Shown here: positions 38,832 through 47,188 of the stretch, piece by piece
How the letters are laid out: each line of letters opens with the position of its first letter
Numbering within the stretch: the first letter of the stretch is position 1
Source of the DNA: Paenibacillus sp. JQZ6Y-1
GTDB taxonomy: Bacteria > Bacillota > Bacilli > Paenibacillales > Paenibacillaceae
Direction: 5' to 3'
Assembly: GCF_040719145.1 (NCBI RefSeq)
Contig: NZ_JBFDUZ010000001.1
Span: 3,185,548 to 3,249,547, forward strand
DNA length: 64,000 nucleotides
The notes under the pieces: model-generated
What the model was told of the DNA's origin: nothing
The model's input: only the letters and a program-made list of their open reading frames with translations
Databases searched by the model: none
Position numbers and translations under genes: made by a program

Positions 38832-38903
38832 TATAATAACCTCCTCGCTAATGTGCAGACAGCCTTGCAGACCATCTGTCAAAATAGACGTTACTTGTGG
38901 AAA

Positions 38904-39410
38904 TTACAATACTTTTAACAGCTCGCGTACGAAGGCGGGCTCGTCTTTGGGTGTACGGGATGTGATATAGTTGCCATCCACAATCGCTTCACCATCTTGG
39001 AAGTTAGCGCCAGCATTAATCATATCCACTTTGAGTGGTGGGTACGATGTAATCGTGCGACCTTTTAGCAGATCAGCACTTGCCAGAATTTGCGGGCCGT
39101 GGCAGATCGCACCGATCGTTTTGTTTGCTTGACTGATTTCAGTTACGAAATTCAGTACATTCGGATCGAGACGCAGGTTTTCTGGAGAAGATCCGCCCGG
39201 AATAACGAGCGCGTCGTAATCAGATGCCTGTACCTCGCTAATTGCTTTTTCAATTGTATATTCAGCTTTACCATTTTTACCAGTAACCTTCTCGCCTTTT
39301 TCCAGACCGATAATGTCTGCCTGATGACCGGCTTTGGTCAGTTCGTCGTACGGTACCTGCATTTCGCTATCTTCAAATTCATTTGCCAACAGAAAAGCGA
39401 TTTTACTCAT
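38904..39410 (-). CDS. DJ-1/PfpI family protein (YfkM-like general stress protein)
   Basis: 168 aa class I glutamine-amidotransferase-like fold. Family members act as glyoxalase/deglycase or protease-like stress proteins. The catalytic nucleophile elbow is AICHGPQIL (Cys and His), with the acidic partner in the N-terminal FLLANEFEDSE. The ATG at 39410 is preceded by AAGGGAGAA. In B. subtilis YfkM is part of the general stress response. A structured leader and a possible SigB-like promoter lie upstream. Confidence 0.9.
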   Translation of the reverse strand: MSKIAFLLANEFEDSEMQVPYDELTKAGHQADIIGLEKGEKVTGKNGKAEYTIEKAISEVQASDYDALVIPGGSSPENLRLDPNVLNFVTEISQANKTIGAICHGPQILASADLLKGRTITSYPPLKVDMINAGANFQDGEAIVDGNYITSRTPKDEPAFVRELLKVL

Positions 39411-39467
39411 GATGTGTATTCTCCCTTCATTGCTAGTGAATGATGTTGTTATCTATGCAGAAATGGA

Positions 39468-39526
39468 CTTTGCGGTTCGCGGAATTGCGCGGTGATGTTG
39501 CCGTCTCGGTGGATGGAACCGCAAAG
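39468..39526 (-). ncRNA. structured leader element (possible three-way junction) upstream of the DJ-1/PfpI gene
   Basis: A perfect 10-bp closing stem CTTTGCGGTT/AACCGCAAAG (39517-39526 with 39468-39477, minus strand) encloses two further small hairpins (CCG-aga-CGG and CGCG-caattc-CGCG). It matches no riboswitch family I know, has no terminator after it, and lies about 58 nt upstream of the start codon. Confidence 0.5.
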
Positions 39527-39543
39527 ATGTTTTCGGTTTGTTA

Positions 39544-39569
39544 TTACCCGGTTGTAGGACGAATATAAC
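39544..39569 (-). promoter_or_regulatory. possible SigB-like promoter of the DJ-1/PfpI gene
   Basis: Minus strand GTTATA (39564-39569), 14-nt spacer, GGGTAA (39544-39549), compared with the SigB pattern GTTTAA-N13/15-GGGTAT. A SigA-like reading (TTTGAA, N16, TATATT) overlaps it, so the sigma factor is open. Confidence 0.35.
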
Positions 39570-39733
39570 AGGAGAATGGCAGTTTCAAAGGTAGGAATTT
39601 GGGTACGTATTTACGCTTTACCCTACATCCTATGCAAATTTCTTAGGATTATATACTGTCATCTTCAGGTACATACCTTCCAAGCAAAATCGGTATAACT
39701 ATGCGCTTGCAGCAAGGTAGACATCAATATAAC

Positions 39734-39774
39734 AAAAAGACGACAATCCATCCTCACGGAATGGAGCTGTCGCC
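39734..39774 (-). terminator. Rho-independent terminator after dtd
   Basis: On the minus strand GCGACAGCTCCATTC pairs imperfectly with GATGGATTGTCGTC and is followed by T5. Confidence 0.85.
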
Positions 39775-39835
39775 CTGCTGCCCTACTTATTGGATATTCT
39801 TACTTTCCCATTCAATCTCTAGTTAACCTCTGTTT

Positions 39836-40297
39836 TTAGATGGACGATTCCGCTTTGGCTGGGCTATCAATAATCAGTGTCACCGGTCCCCAATTGGTCA
39901 GTGCTACGTCCATATCAGCACCAAATTTGCCTGTTTCCACCGTCAATCCTTGACGGCGTAACGACTCATTGAACGCTTCATACACAGGCACCGCTTGTTC
40001 CGGTCGCGCTGCATCAATAAAGCTAGGACGTCTACCTTTCCGGCTATCGCCATAGAGCGTGAACTGCGATACCGACAGCACTTGCCCTCCTATATCGCTG
40101 ATGCCTAGATTCATTTTGCCATGTTCATCTTCAAAAATACGAATACCGGCTACCTTGCCTGCCAGATACTCCGCATCTTCGATCGTATCTCCGTGGGTAA
40201 CCCCAACCAGCACCATTAGCCCTTTGCCAACCTGACCGACAATCTCCTCGTTGACGGTTACGGATGCGTGCTTACAGCGTTGAATAACGACTCTCAT
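39836..40297 (-). CDS. dtd: D-aminoacyl-tRNA deacylase
   Basis: 153-aa enzyme that hydrolyses D-amino acids (and glycine on tRNA-Ala) from tRNA. It begins [15 protein letters not shown]; the active-site motifs are [10 protein letters not shown] (SQxT) and the C-terminal [10 protein letters not shown] (Gly-cis-Pro region, here GP). I chose the ATG at 40297 with AAAAGGAG upstream; the longer frame has no family similarity. It lies downstream of rel as in B. subtilis. Confidence 0.95.
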   Translation of the reverse strand: MRVVIQRCKHASVTVNEEIVGQVGKGLMVLVGVTHGDTIEDAEYLAGKVAGIRIFEDEHGKMNLGISDIGGQVLSVSQFTLYGDSRKGRRPSFIDAARPEQAVPVYEAFNESLRRQGLTVETGKFGADMDVALTNWGPVTLIIDSPAKAESSI

Positions 40298-40392
40298 ATG
40301 TATGTCTCCTTTTACGTAAACTATAATTTGCAGAAATGACATTCTAGCATGTACATGAATAATATGAATAAAATTATCATACTCTCTACAAA

Positions 40393-40440
40393 ATGAAAAG
40401 CAGCCCACTCCGCTATAAAGCGAAATCGACTGCTCTCATT
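40393..40440 (-). terminator. probable terminator between rel and dtd
   Basis: On the minus strand GCAGTC pairs through an interrupted stem (inner CGCT/AGCG) with GGCTGC and is followed by TTTTC. It is a moderate hairpin, so some read-through into dtd is likely. Confidence 0.5.
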
Positions 40441-40482
40441 GGAACATCATCACAAAGATGAAACCACTATATCATTCACAGC

Positions 40483-42663
40483 TTATTGCATAATCCGGTG
40501 CACGGTATATACATCCTGCACGCGTTTAATTTTGTCGACGACGGATTGCAGATGATCGGTATTGCGGATCATGATGGTCATATGAATCATCGCCATTTTA
40601 TTCTTATCTGAGCGTCCAGAGACGGCAGAGATATTGGTTTTGCTCTCAGCTACCGTTTGCAGCACTTCGTTTAGCAATCCACGGCGATCATGACCAGTGA
40701 TCTCGATGTCCACGTTGTAGTTCGCTTCCACCGCATCTTCCCACTCCACTTCGATCACACGTGCTGCTTCGCTATTGTCGCTCACATCTGGCACGTTCGT
40801 ACAGTCGCTACGGTGAACCGATACACCGCGACCACGGGTTACATAACCGACAATATCATCGCCCGGAACCGGATTGCAGCAACGTGCAAAGCGGACGAGC
40901 AGATTGTCGACGCCCTTGATGCTGACACCATGCGTTGGACGACGCTTTTGCTCCGGTGCAGCGGTTTTGACTTCTTTTACCTGCGAGGACAGTTCGATCA
41001 CATTGGATTCTTCCTGCTCCCGGCGCAGTTTCTCGGTCAGACGCGTACAGATTTGTGCCGCAGTAATGCCGCTGAATCCGATTGCTGCCAGCATATCCTC
41101 AACATCGTGGAAAGCAAACTTTTTACCGACTTCCAGCAGCTTATCATCGGTCAGCCATACAGAAGGCTCAAGGTTCAAACGCTTCATTTCACGCTCTAGC
41201 GCTTCGCGACCCTTCTGTACATTCTCCTCGCGTTTTTCCTTTTTGTACCACTGCTTGATTTTGCTCCGTGCATGGGAAGACTGGGCAATCTTCAGCCAGT
41301 CTTGACTTGGTCCATATGAATGCTTGGATGTCAAAATCTCAATAATATCGCCTGTTTTCAAACGATGATCCAGCGGTACGATTCGTCCGTTCACCTTCGC
41401 ACCAATTGTACGGTTACCGACCTCGGTATGAATTCGATACGCAAAATCAAGCGGCACCGAGCCATTCGGCAATTCGATAACTTCCCCTTTTGGCGTAAAT
41501 ACAAAGACCAGATCGGAGAAAAAGTCCATTTTCAGCGATTCGACAAACTCGGACGCATCCTGAGCTTCGTGCTGAAGCTCCAAAATCTCTTTGAAAAAAG
41601 GAACTTTATTCTCCATCACGCCGCCATTGGAGCCGCCTTCTTTATACGCCCAGTGTGCAGCGATACCGAATTCAGCCGTACGGTGCATATCCCAGGTACG
41701 AATTTGCACTTCGGTCGGCTCACCGTTTGGTCCTACTACCGTTGTATGCAGCGATTGATACATATTCGGCTTCGGCATAGCGATATAATCTTTGAATCGA
41801 CCCGGCATTGGTTTCCACAAGGTGTGAATGATACCAAGCGTGGCATAACAATCTTTGATATTGTCAACGATAATACGAATCGCAAGCAGATCGTAAATTT
41901 CGTTAAATTGCTTGTTTTTGTTCGTCATCTTTTGATAGACGCTGTAAATATGCTTTGGACGTCCAGACAGATCGGCGTCAATGCCCATCTCCTTGAGCTT
42001 CTCATGGATACGGTCAATGACGTTATCGATATACTGCTCGCGTTCCGCACGTTTTTTGTGCATCAGATTAGCGATGCGGTAGTATTGCTGCGGATTCAAA
42101 TAGCGGAGTGCAATATCCTCCATCTCCCATTTGATCGCAGAGATACCGAGACGATGCGCAACCGGACAGAAGATTTCCAGCGTTTCGTAAGCGATCCGGC
42201 GCTGACTTTCTTCGGACTGGTATTTGAGCGTACGCATATTGTGCAGACGGTCAGCTAGTTTGATAACGATAACCCGAATATCCTGCGCCATCGCAATAAA
42301 CATTTTACGGTAGTTTTCGTTTTGCTGTTCTTCCTTGGAGCGGAATTTGATCCGTTCAAGTTTGGTCAGACCATCAACCAGCATCGCACAGGTATCACCA
42401 AAGCGGCTACGGATTTCTTCGAGGGATACTGTTGTATCTTCAACAACATCATGCAGCAGCGCGGCGATGATCGAGATGGTGTCCATCTCCATGCCCACAA
42501 CAATATCTGCAACTGCCAGTGGATGCAAAATATAAGGTTCTCCAGATTTGCGTACTTGACCGTGGTGAGCCTGCTCAGCAAACTCATACGCTTCATTGAC
42601 GCGCTCCAGATCCTTTGGTTTTATATAGGCGGACGCCTTTTCGAGTAATCGCTCTATGCCCAT
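40483..42663 (-). CDS. relA: bifunctional (p)ppGpp synthetase/hydrolase Rel
   Basis: 726 aa, full-length Rel of Gram-positive type. Order: HD hydrolase domain (GEPYILHPLAVADIV, LLHDVVEDT), synthetase domain (GRPKHIYSVYQKM, PKPNMYQSLHTTV), TGS (VFTPKGEVIELPNGSVPLDFAYRIHTEVG), the helical/zinc-finger region (VRFARCCNPVPGDDIVGYVTRG) and the C-terminal ACT domain. All key motifs of both active sites are present, so both synthesis and hydrolysis are expected. AAGGAT lies upstream of the ATG at a rather long distance. Confidence 0.97.
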   Translation of the reverse strand: MGIERLLEKASAYIKPKDLERVNEAYEFAEQAHHGQVRKSGEPYILHPLAVADIVVGMEMDTISIIAALLHDVVEDTTVSLEEIRSRFGDTCAMLVDGLTKLERIKFRSKEEQQNENYRKMFIAMAQDIRVIVIKLADRLHNMRTLKYQSEESQRRIAYETLEIFCPVAHRLGISAIKWEMEDIALRYLNPQQYYRIANLMHKKRAEREQYIDNVIDRIHEKLKEMGIDADLSGRPKHIYSVYQKMTNKNKQFNEIYDLLAIRIIVDNIKDCYATLGIIHTLWKPMPGRFKDYIAMPKPNMYQSLHTTVVGPNGEPTEVQIRTWDMHRTAEFGIAAHWAYKEGGSNGGVMENKVPFFKEILELQHEAQDASEFVESLKMDFFSDLVFVFTPKGEVIELPNGSVPLDFAYRIHTEVGNRTIGAKVNGRIVPLDHRLKTGDIIEILTSKHSYGPSQDWLKIAQSSHARSKIKQWYKKEKREENVQKGREALEREMKRLNLEPSVWLTDDKLLEVGKKFAFHDVEDMLAAIGFSGITAAQICTRLTEKLRREQEESNVIELSSQVKEVKTAAPEQKRRPTHGVSIKGVDNLLVRFARCCNPVPGDDIVGYVTRGRGVSVHRSDCTNVPDVSDNSEAARVIEVEWEDAVEANYNVDIEITGHDRRGLLNEVLQTVAESKTNISAVSGRSDKNKMAMIHMTIMIRNTDHLQSVVDKIKRVQDVYTVHRIMQ

Positions 42664-42870
42664 GGAATCGTTGTCGTATCCTTTCTATTTGCAAAATAAC
42701 ATGCACGCCCTACTGGTACAGCCGGACGCAGCATGTAACACATTGGATTGTATATGAAAATGTTGACGTTTATATGGAATCTTTTCATGATGCCAAACTC
42801 AAAATGGAACCTGTTCAGCGGTAAACACGGCGGCAGGTTCTTAAAAAGAGGTTTCCCCTAATTATGCCTC

Positions 42871-42899
42871 TTGCACCTAGCGGCGTCAACCGTTATACA
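42871..42899 (+). promoter_or_regulatory. probable promoter of the uracil permease gene
   Basis: TTGCAC (42871-42876), 17-nt spacer, TATACA (42894-42899). A second candidate (TTGACG, N17, CATGAT) starts at 42763. No PyrR-binding consensus or purine riboswitch core is visible in the roughly 180-nt leader. Confidence 0.5.
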
Positions 42900-43083
42900 T
42901 GAAGGGTTTGTAAAGATTCTATACAGTTCCACTGTCCGCCTTCCTTTGTTAAACCAGCAATTTACAAAAGAAAGAGCGCGAAAATCTATATTGAAAAAAA
43001 CGGGCAAACTCTTTAAGCTATTAAGGATGCAAATACGCACGTGCATGAAGTACATACCAAATAACTGTCAAGGAGTGAAATCA

Positions 43084-44403
43084 GTGCAGCGTGAAATTCA
43101 AGTAAATGAAAAACTGTCGTTCGGACCGGGACTGCTGCTCAGCTTACAGCATCTTTTTGCCATGTTCGGAAGTACGGTACTTGTACCGAATCTGTTCAAG
43201 GTCGATCCCGGCATGATTTTGCTGATGAACGGTATCGGTACGCTGCTGTACATCTGGATCTGTCGCGGCAAAATCCCCGCCTATCTCGGTTCCAGCTTTG
43301 CCTTTATTGCACCGGTTACCCTCGTATTGACCAAATACGGCTATGATGATACCGGCTATTCACTGGCGCTCGGCGCTTTTATCGTGACTGGTGTTATCTT
43401 TCTGCTCGTCGCTCTGCTGGTCAAATATGCAGGCACAGGCTGGATTGATATTGTATTCCCACCAGCTGCCATGGGTGCTATCGTCGCCCTGATCGGTTTG
43501 GAGCTGATCCCTGTCGCTGCACAAATGGCAGGCTTTATCGCTCCATCTGGCGTAGATGCAGCAACGTGGACACCAGATGGTAAAGTCGTTACGCTGTCGC
43601 TGGTCACACTCGGCGTAACACTGATCGGCGCCGTTACGTTCCGCGGCTTCCCCAAAATCATTCATATTCTGATCGGGATTGTTGTCGGTTATGCGCTGGC
43701 ATTCCCACTTGGTCTGGCAGATACGACCCGTATTACCGAAGCCAGCCTAATCCAGCTGCCACATGTCACAACGCCAACATTCAACTGGTCCGTCATCCTG
43801 ACGATCATTCCAGTTGCACTGGTCGTTATTGTCGAGCATGTCGGTCACCTGCTCGTCACTGGCAATATCGTTGGCAAGAATTTGTCCAAAGATCCCGGTC
43901 TGCATCGCTCACTGATGGGGAACGGAATCTCCACCATCATCTCTGGCTTTGTTGGCTCGACTCCGAATACAACATACGGCGAAAATATTGGCGTCATGGC
44001 GCTAACTAGAGTATATTCGGTCTACGTGATCGGCGGCGCGGCGATTATCGCGATTGTGCTGTCGTTCTCCGGTACGTTTACCGGTGCAGTGTCTGCGATT
44101 CCGACACCGGTTATGGGCGGTGTATCGCTGCTGCTGTTCGGCGTGATCGCTGCATCCGGCCTGCGCATTCTAGTCGAGCAAAAGGTCGACTACTCCAAGG
44201 CGCAAAACATGCTGCTCACTACCGTTGTCCTGATTACCGGTCTGAGTGGTGCGACTGTTACATTCGGCACCGTACAGCTCAAAGGTATGGCACTGGCAAC
44301 GATCGTAGGCATTGTACTCAGCCTGTTCTTCCGCATTCTGCACGTCACTGGCTTGTCCAACGACAAAAACGACGAAGCGCCGCCTGCGAAGATTCCCGAT
44401 TAA
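43084..44403 (+). CDS. uracil/xanthine permease family transporter (UraA/PyrP-like)
   Basis: 439-aa NCS2 transporter with 14 predicted TM segments, importing uracil or a related nucleobase with protons. Signatures: SLQHLFAMFGSTVLVPNLF at the start, YLGSSFAFIAP, and the carboxyl-site region VALVVIVEHVGHLL with the conserved Glu and His, then GSTPNTTYGENIGVMALTRVYS. These match UraA/PyrP more than xanthine permeases. The start is GTG at 43084 (AAGGAG 8-9 nt upstream); the longer frame runs into the leader. Apart from apt, 2 kb away, there are no pyrimidine genes nearby. Confidence 0.9.
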   Translation: MQREIQVNEKLSFGPGLLLSLQHLFAMFGSTVLVPNLFKVDPGMILLMNGIGTLLYIWICRGKIPAYLGSSFAFIAPVTLVLTKYGYDDTGYSLALGAFIVTGVIFLLVALLVKYAGTGWIDIVFPPAAMGAIVALIGLELIPVAAQMAGFIAPSGVDAATWTPDGKVVTLSLVTLGVTLIGAVTFRGFPKIIHILIGIVVGYALAFPLGLADTTRITEASLIQLPHVTTPTFNWSVILTIIPVALVVIVEHVGHLLVTGNIVGKNLSKDPGLHRSLMGNGISTIISGFVGSTPNTTYGENIGVMALTRVYSVYVIGGAAIIAIVLSFSGTFTGAVSAIPTPVMGGVSLLLFGVIAASGLRILVEQKVDYSKAQNMLLTTVVLITGLSGATVTFGTVQLKGMALATIVGIVLSLFFRILHVTGLSNDKNDEAPPAKIPD

Positions 44404-44426
44404 TGTCTAACTTATCATATAAAAGA

Positions 44427-44462
44427 AAAAGGACTGCCCCGTCATGGAGCAGTCCTTTTTTT
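44427..44462 (+). terminator. Rho-independent terminator after the uracil permease
   Basis: GGACTGC/GCAGTCC stem (44431-44437, 44449-44455) with a T7 run. Confidence 0.88.
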
Positions 44463-44649
44463 CGATTGTGCATTTCTCAGGAGGATATCTCGGTTGTTGC
44501 AACCATCCCTAGCAAGTCATTTTCTTATAATACGATCTTGCATGTTGCTCTCGTATTGCCCACCTGCGCTGCCGAACCAGTGCCGGTCGGCCAGACGTGT
44601 TATAGGAAAATAATTTGCTTGCTCTGTGATGCCAATGCCTATGAATATA

Positions 44650-45852
44650 TTATTTGCTTGCTTTGTTCAGTCGGAATATGCGCGATACCCCTTTATAAAT
44701 AAACTTAGACTCTTTGGTCAGCAAGGGACCGAGAATCGCCAGAATCAATACGTAGATCGCTGCAAACGGCTGTAAAATACCAGACAATGCTCCCGCAGCA
44801 CCCAGATTCGCCACAATGATCGAGAATTCACCACGCGACATAATCGTCAGGCCGACATTGGATGACGCTTGCGGAGACAGATTAGCGGTCTTGCCTGCCA
44901 TCATGCCTGCGGTATAGTTACCGATCATCGTTACAATGACTGCACCAATCGCCAGCCATACGGCATTGCCACCCAGCGACAATGGATCAATCGTTAATCC
45001 GAAGCTGAAGAAGAACAAGGCGCCGAAGAAATCGCGGAACGGTAAAATAATCTTTTCGATTCGGTGCATATGCGACGTTTCCGCCAATACCAGACCAACC
45101 AGCAACGCACCGATTGCTTCAGCAACGTGGATTGTCTCAGAGAAACCTGCAATAAGGAATAACGCGGCAAAGATTACGCACATAAAGATTTCGTTGGATT
45201 GTATATTTAGCGCTTTGTTTAGCAGAGGAACTGCCTTGCGCCCCACAATCAGAATCAACAGCATATATCCAAGTGCAATCGCCGCTGACAACAGAATCCC
45301 ACCAAGCGATGTTGCACCGCTGAGTAGCAAACCGGATAGGACAGACAAATACACTGCCAAAAATACATCCTCGAACATAATAATACCTAGTATCATCTCA
45401 GTTTCTGGATTGGCTGTACGCTTTAGATCGACCAGCACCTTCGCTACAATCGCACTGGACGAGATTGTCGTAATACCTGCGATAACGAGTACTTCCTTGA
45501 GATCAAAGCCTGTCAGGAAGCCGTAGAGCAGCCCTAGCGTAAAGTTAATGCCAATATAGATCGTTCCACCAATGGCAATGGAGCGTCCTGCCTTCACCAG
45601 CCGTCCAACCGAGAATTCGAGTCCCAGATAGAACAGCAGGAAAATCACGCCGATCTTGCCCATAAACTCAATTAGTTCTGCGCTTTGGATAAACCGAAAA
45701 TCGACGATGCCAAATACCGGTGCATGCGGTCCAACTGCCATCCCTGCCAAAATATAAAAGGGAACGACCGAGAATCGTAGCTTGCTTGCCAGCAGCCCTG
45801 CCAGCGCAACAAGCAGCACGGCAATCCCAATCTCAAATACAATGTAATCCAT
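44650..45852 (-). CDS. khtU: K+/H+ antiporter membrane subunit (KhtU-like, CPA2 family)
   Basis: 400-aa cation:proton antiporter with about 12 TM helices. It has no C-terminal RCK domain, which is supplied by the neighbouring gene. Features include LLFYLGLEFSVGRLVKAG, ISSSAIVAKVLVDL and LGIIMFEDVFLAVYLS (the ED pair of the CPA2 core). B. subtilis KhtU exports K+ (and NH4+) and protects against methylglyoxal and alkaline stress. The ATG overlaps the TAA of khtT (TAATG), so the two are translationally coupled. Confidence 0.92.
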   Translation of the reverse strand: MDYIVFEIGIAVLLVALAGLLASKLRFSVVPFYILAGMAVGPHAPVFGIVDFRFIQSAELIEFMGKIGVIFLLFYLGLEFSVGRLVKAGRSIAIGGTIYIGINFTLGLLYGFLTGFDLKEVLVIAGITTISSSAIVAKVLVDLKRTANPETEMILGIIMFEDVFLAVYLSVLSGLLLSGATSLGGILLSAAIALGYMLLILIVGRKAVPLLNKALNIQSNEIFMCVIFAALFLIAGFSETIHVAEAIGALLVGLVLAETSHMHRIEKIILPFRDFFGALFFFSFGLTIDPLSLGGNAVWLAIGAVIVTMIGNYTAGMMAGKTANLSPQASSNVGLTIMSRGEFSIIVANLGAAGALSGILQPFAAIYVLILAILGPLLTKESKFIYKGVSRIFRLNKASK

Positions 45853-46346
45853 TAGCCGCTCCCCCTTTCAAGCAGCTCCTTCAACGCCACGATGCCATTA
45901 CGCTCACCAGCAATCACGAGTGTTGTACCTTGTTGCAGCACATATTCCGGTCCCGGAATAATCCGCTGCTCCTTTTCGCCGATGCCTGCGATGATCACGG
46001 CGCCCGTCTGCTCACGAATCGACAGCTCGCCAATCGTTTTGCCGATGCAATGCGTGCCCGTCTTGAGCTTATACCACTCAATACTTAGTTTTGAAATGGA
46101 TAGTTCTGCCTTTTCGAGTGCACTCGGCTGATAGCTCATGCCACCGATAATGCTCGCCAGCTGCCGCGCCTCATGATCATTCAGCGTCATCACCAGCTCG
46201 TGATCGTCTGGACTGGACACCGGATTGCGGTATACCTCACGCTTGCCGTCCTCATGGACAACGATCGCCACCTGATCACGATCGTCCGTTTCCACTACAA
46301 ATTTCCTTCCAATACCGGGCAAGTCCGTTTCACGAATATTCGCCAT
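45852..46346 (-). CDS. khtT: K+/H+ antiporter regulatory subunit (KhtT-like, RCK_C domain)
   Basis: 164-aa cytosolic regulator. The N-terminal NIRETDLPGIGRKFVVET is typical of KhtT; the C-terminal RCK_C domain (KTIGELSIREQTGAVIIAG and LQQGTTLVIAGE) binds nucleotide, c-di-AMP in Bacillus. I chose the ATG at 46346 because of AAAAAGGAGGGGG upstream; a longer frame lacks a ribosome site. It is the first gene of a two-gene operon with khtU. Confidence 0.92.
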   Translation of the reverse strand: MANIRETDLPGIGRKFVVETDDRDQVAIVVHEDGKREVYRNPVSSPDDHELVMTLNDHEARQLASIIGGMSYQPSALEKAELSISKLSIEWYKLKTGTHCIGKTIGELSIREQTGAVIIAGIGEKEQRIIPGPEYVLQQGTTLVIAGERNGIVALKELLERGSG

Positions 46347-46494
46347 ACTTCCCCCTCCTTTTTCTCTAAAATTGAACATACTGACACATGAAAATGCTTG
46401 CATATAAACAGCATGCCTCTTTACCTAATACGCAGCACCTATGTGATGGTTTCAAGAAAATGCTCATTTTCGACCAATTTTGTGCAAAAAAGAC

Positions 46495-46540
46495 CAAAAA
46501 ACCCGATTTCGCCTACAACGTAGACAAAATCGGGTTTTTA
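46495..46540. terminator. bidirectional terminator between apt and khtT
   Basis: CCCGATTT/AAATCGGG stem (46502-46509, 46527-46534) with T5 on the plus side and T6 on the minus side. It terminates apt on the minus strand. Confidence 0.85.
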
Positions 46541-46644
46541 TCACTCCACTTAAAATGGATATAATTACCATTCGAAACCAAGAAAAGCATTGCTGTATCT
46601 AGTCTGCTTTATCCTAATACCGAGATGCAGGTAAATAGGTTAAA

Positions 46645-47163
46645 TCAGAAAGGATATTGCGTCAGTGTGAATACCTCGATATCAGGCAGTTTTTCGCGTC
46701 CGTTCAGGTCCTGAAGCTCGATCATGAATGCTGCGCCCACTACGTTGCCGCCCACTTCACGGATCAGGTTAACACATGTTGCGATCGTACCACCAGTTGC
46801 CAGCAGATCGTCTGCGATCAGTACGTTTTGACCCGGTTGAATAGCATCCACGTGCATCGCTAGTACATCTTTACCGTATTCCAGTGCGTATTCCGCTTGA
46901 ATCGTTTTGTACGGCAGTTTGCCCGTTTTACGAATCGGAATAAAACCTACACCAAGAGCATAAGCCAGTGGCGCGCCCACGACAAAGCCGCGCGCTTCTG
47001 GTCCAGCGATTACATCAATTTTCAGGTCTTTCAGCATCGCTTTCAGTTCGTCGATCGACTGTTTGTAAGCCTCGCCATTTTGCAGCAGTGTAGTAATATC
47101 CTTGAAGCTGATTCCGGGCTGCGGAAAATCGGGAATCACACGAATATGCTCTTTAAAATCCAA
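46645..47163 (-). CDS. apt: adenine phosphoribosyltransferase
   Basis: 172-aa salvage enzyme making AMP from adenine and PRPP. It begins DFKEHIRVIPDFPQPGISFKDIT. The PRPP-binding motif is VLIADDLLATGGT (VLIVDDLLATGGT type), with GPEARGFVVGAPLAYALG before it. The start codon is TTG at 47163, placed 7 nt after AGGAGGAG; there is no ATG at the family start position. It lies 25 bp after recJ in the same transcript. Confidence 0.96.
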   Translation of the reverse strand: MDFKEHIRVIPDFPQPGISFKDITTLLQNGEAYKQSIDELKAMLKDLKIDVIAGPEARGFVVGAPLAYALGVGFIPIRKTGKLPYKTIQAEYALEYGKDVLAMHVDAIQPGQNVLIADDLLATGGTIATCVNLIREVGGNVVGAAFMIELQDLNGREKLPDIEVFTLTQYPF

Positions 47164-47188
47164 AAAAATCTCCTCCTAAAATTAGCGT

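Noticed and set aside
41320..42258. 312-codon plus-strand frame antisense to rel
   Set aside because: Shadow of the rel codon pattern; composition is rich in Phe/Arg/His/Cys and there is no start signal.
42664..43083. PyrR attenuator or purine riboswitch before the uracil permease
   Set aside because: No PyrR-binding consensus, no purine aptamer core and no terminator in the leader.
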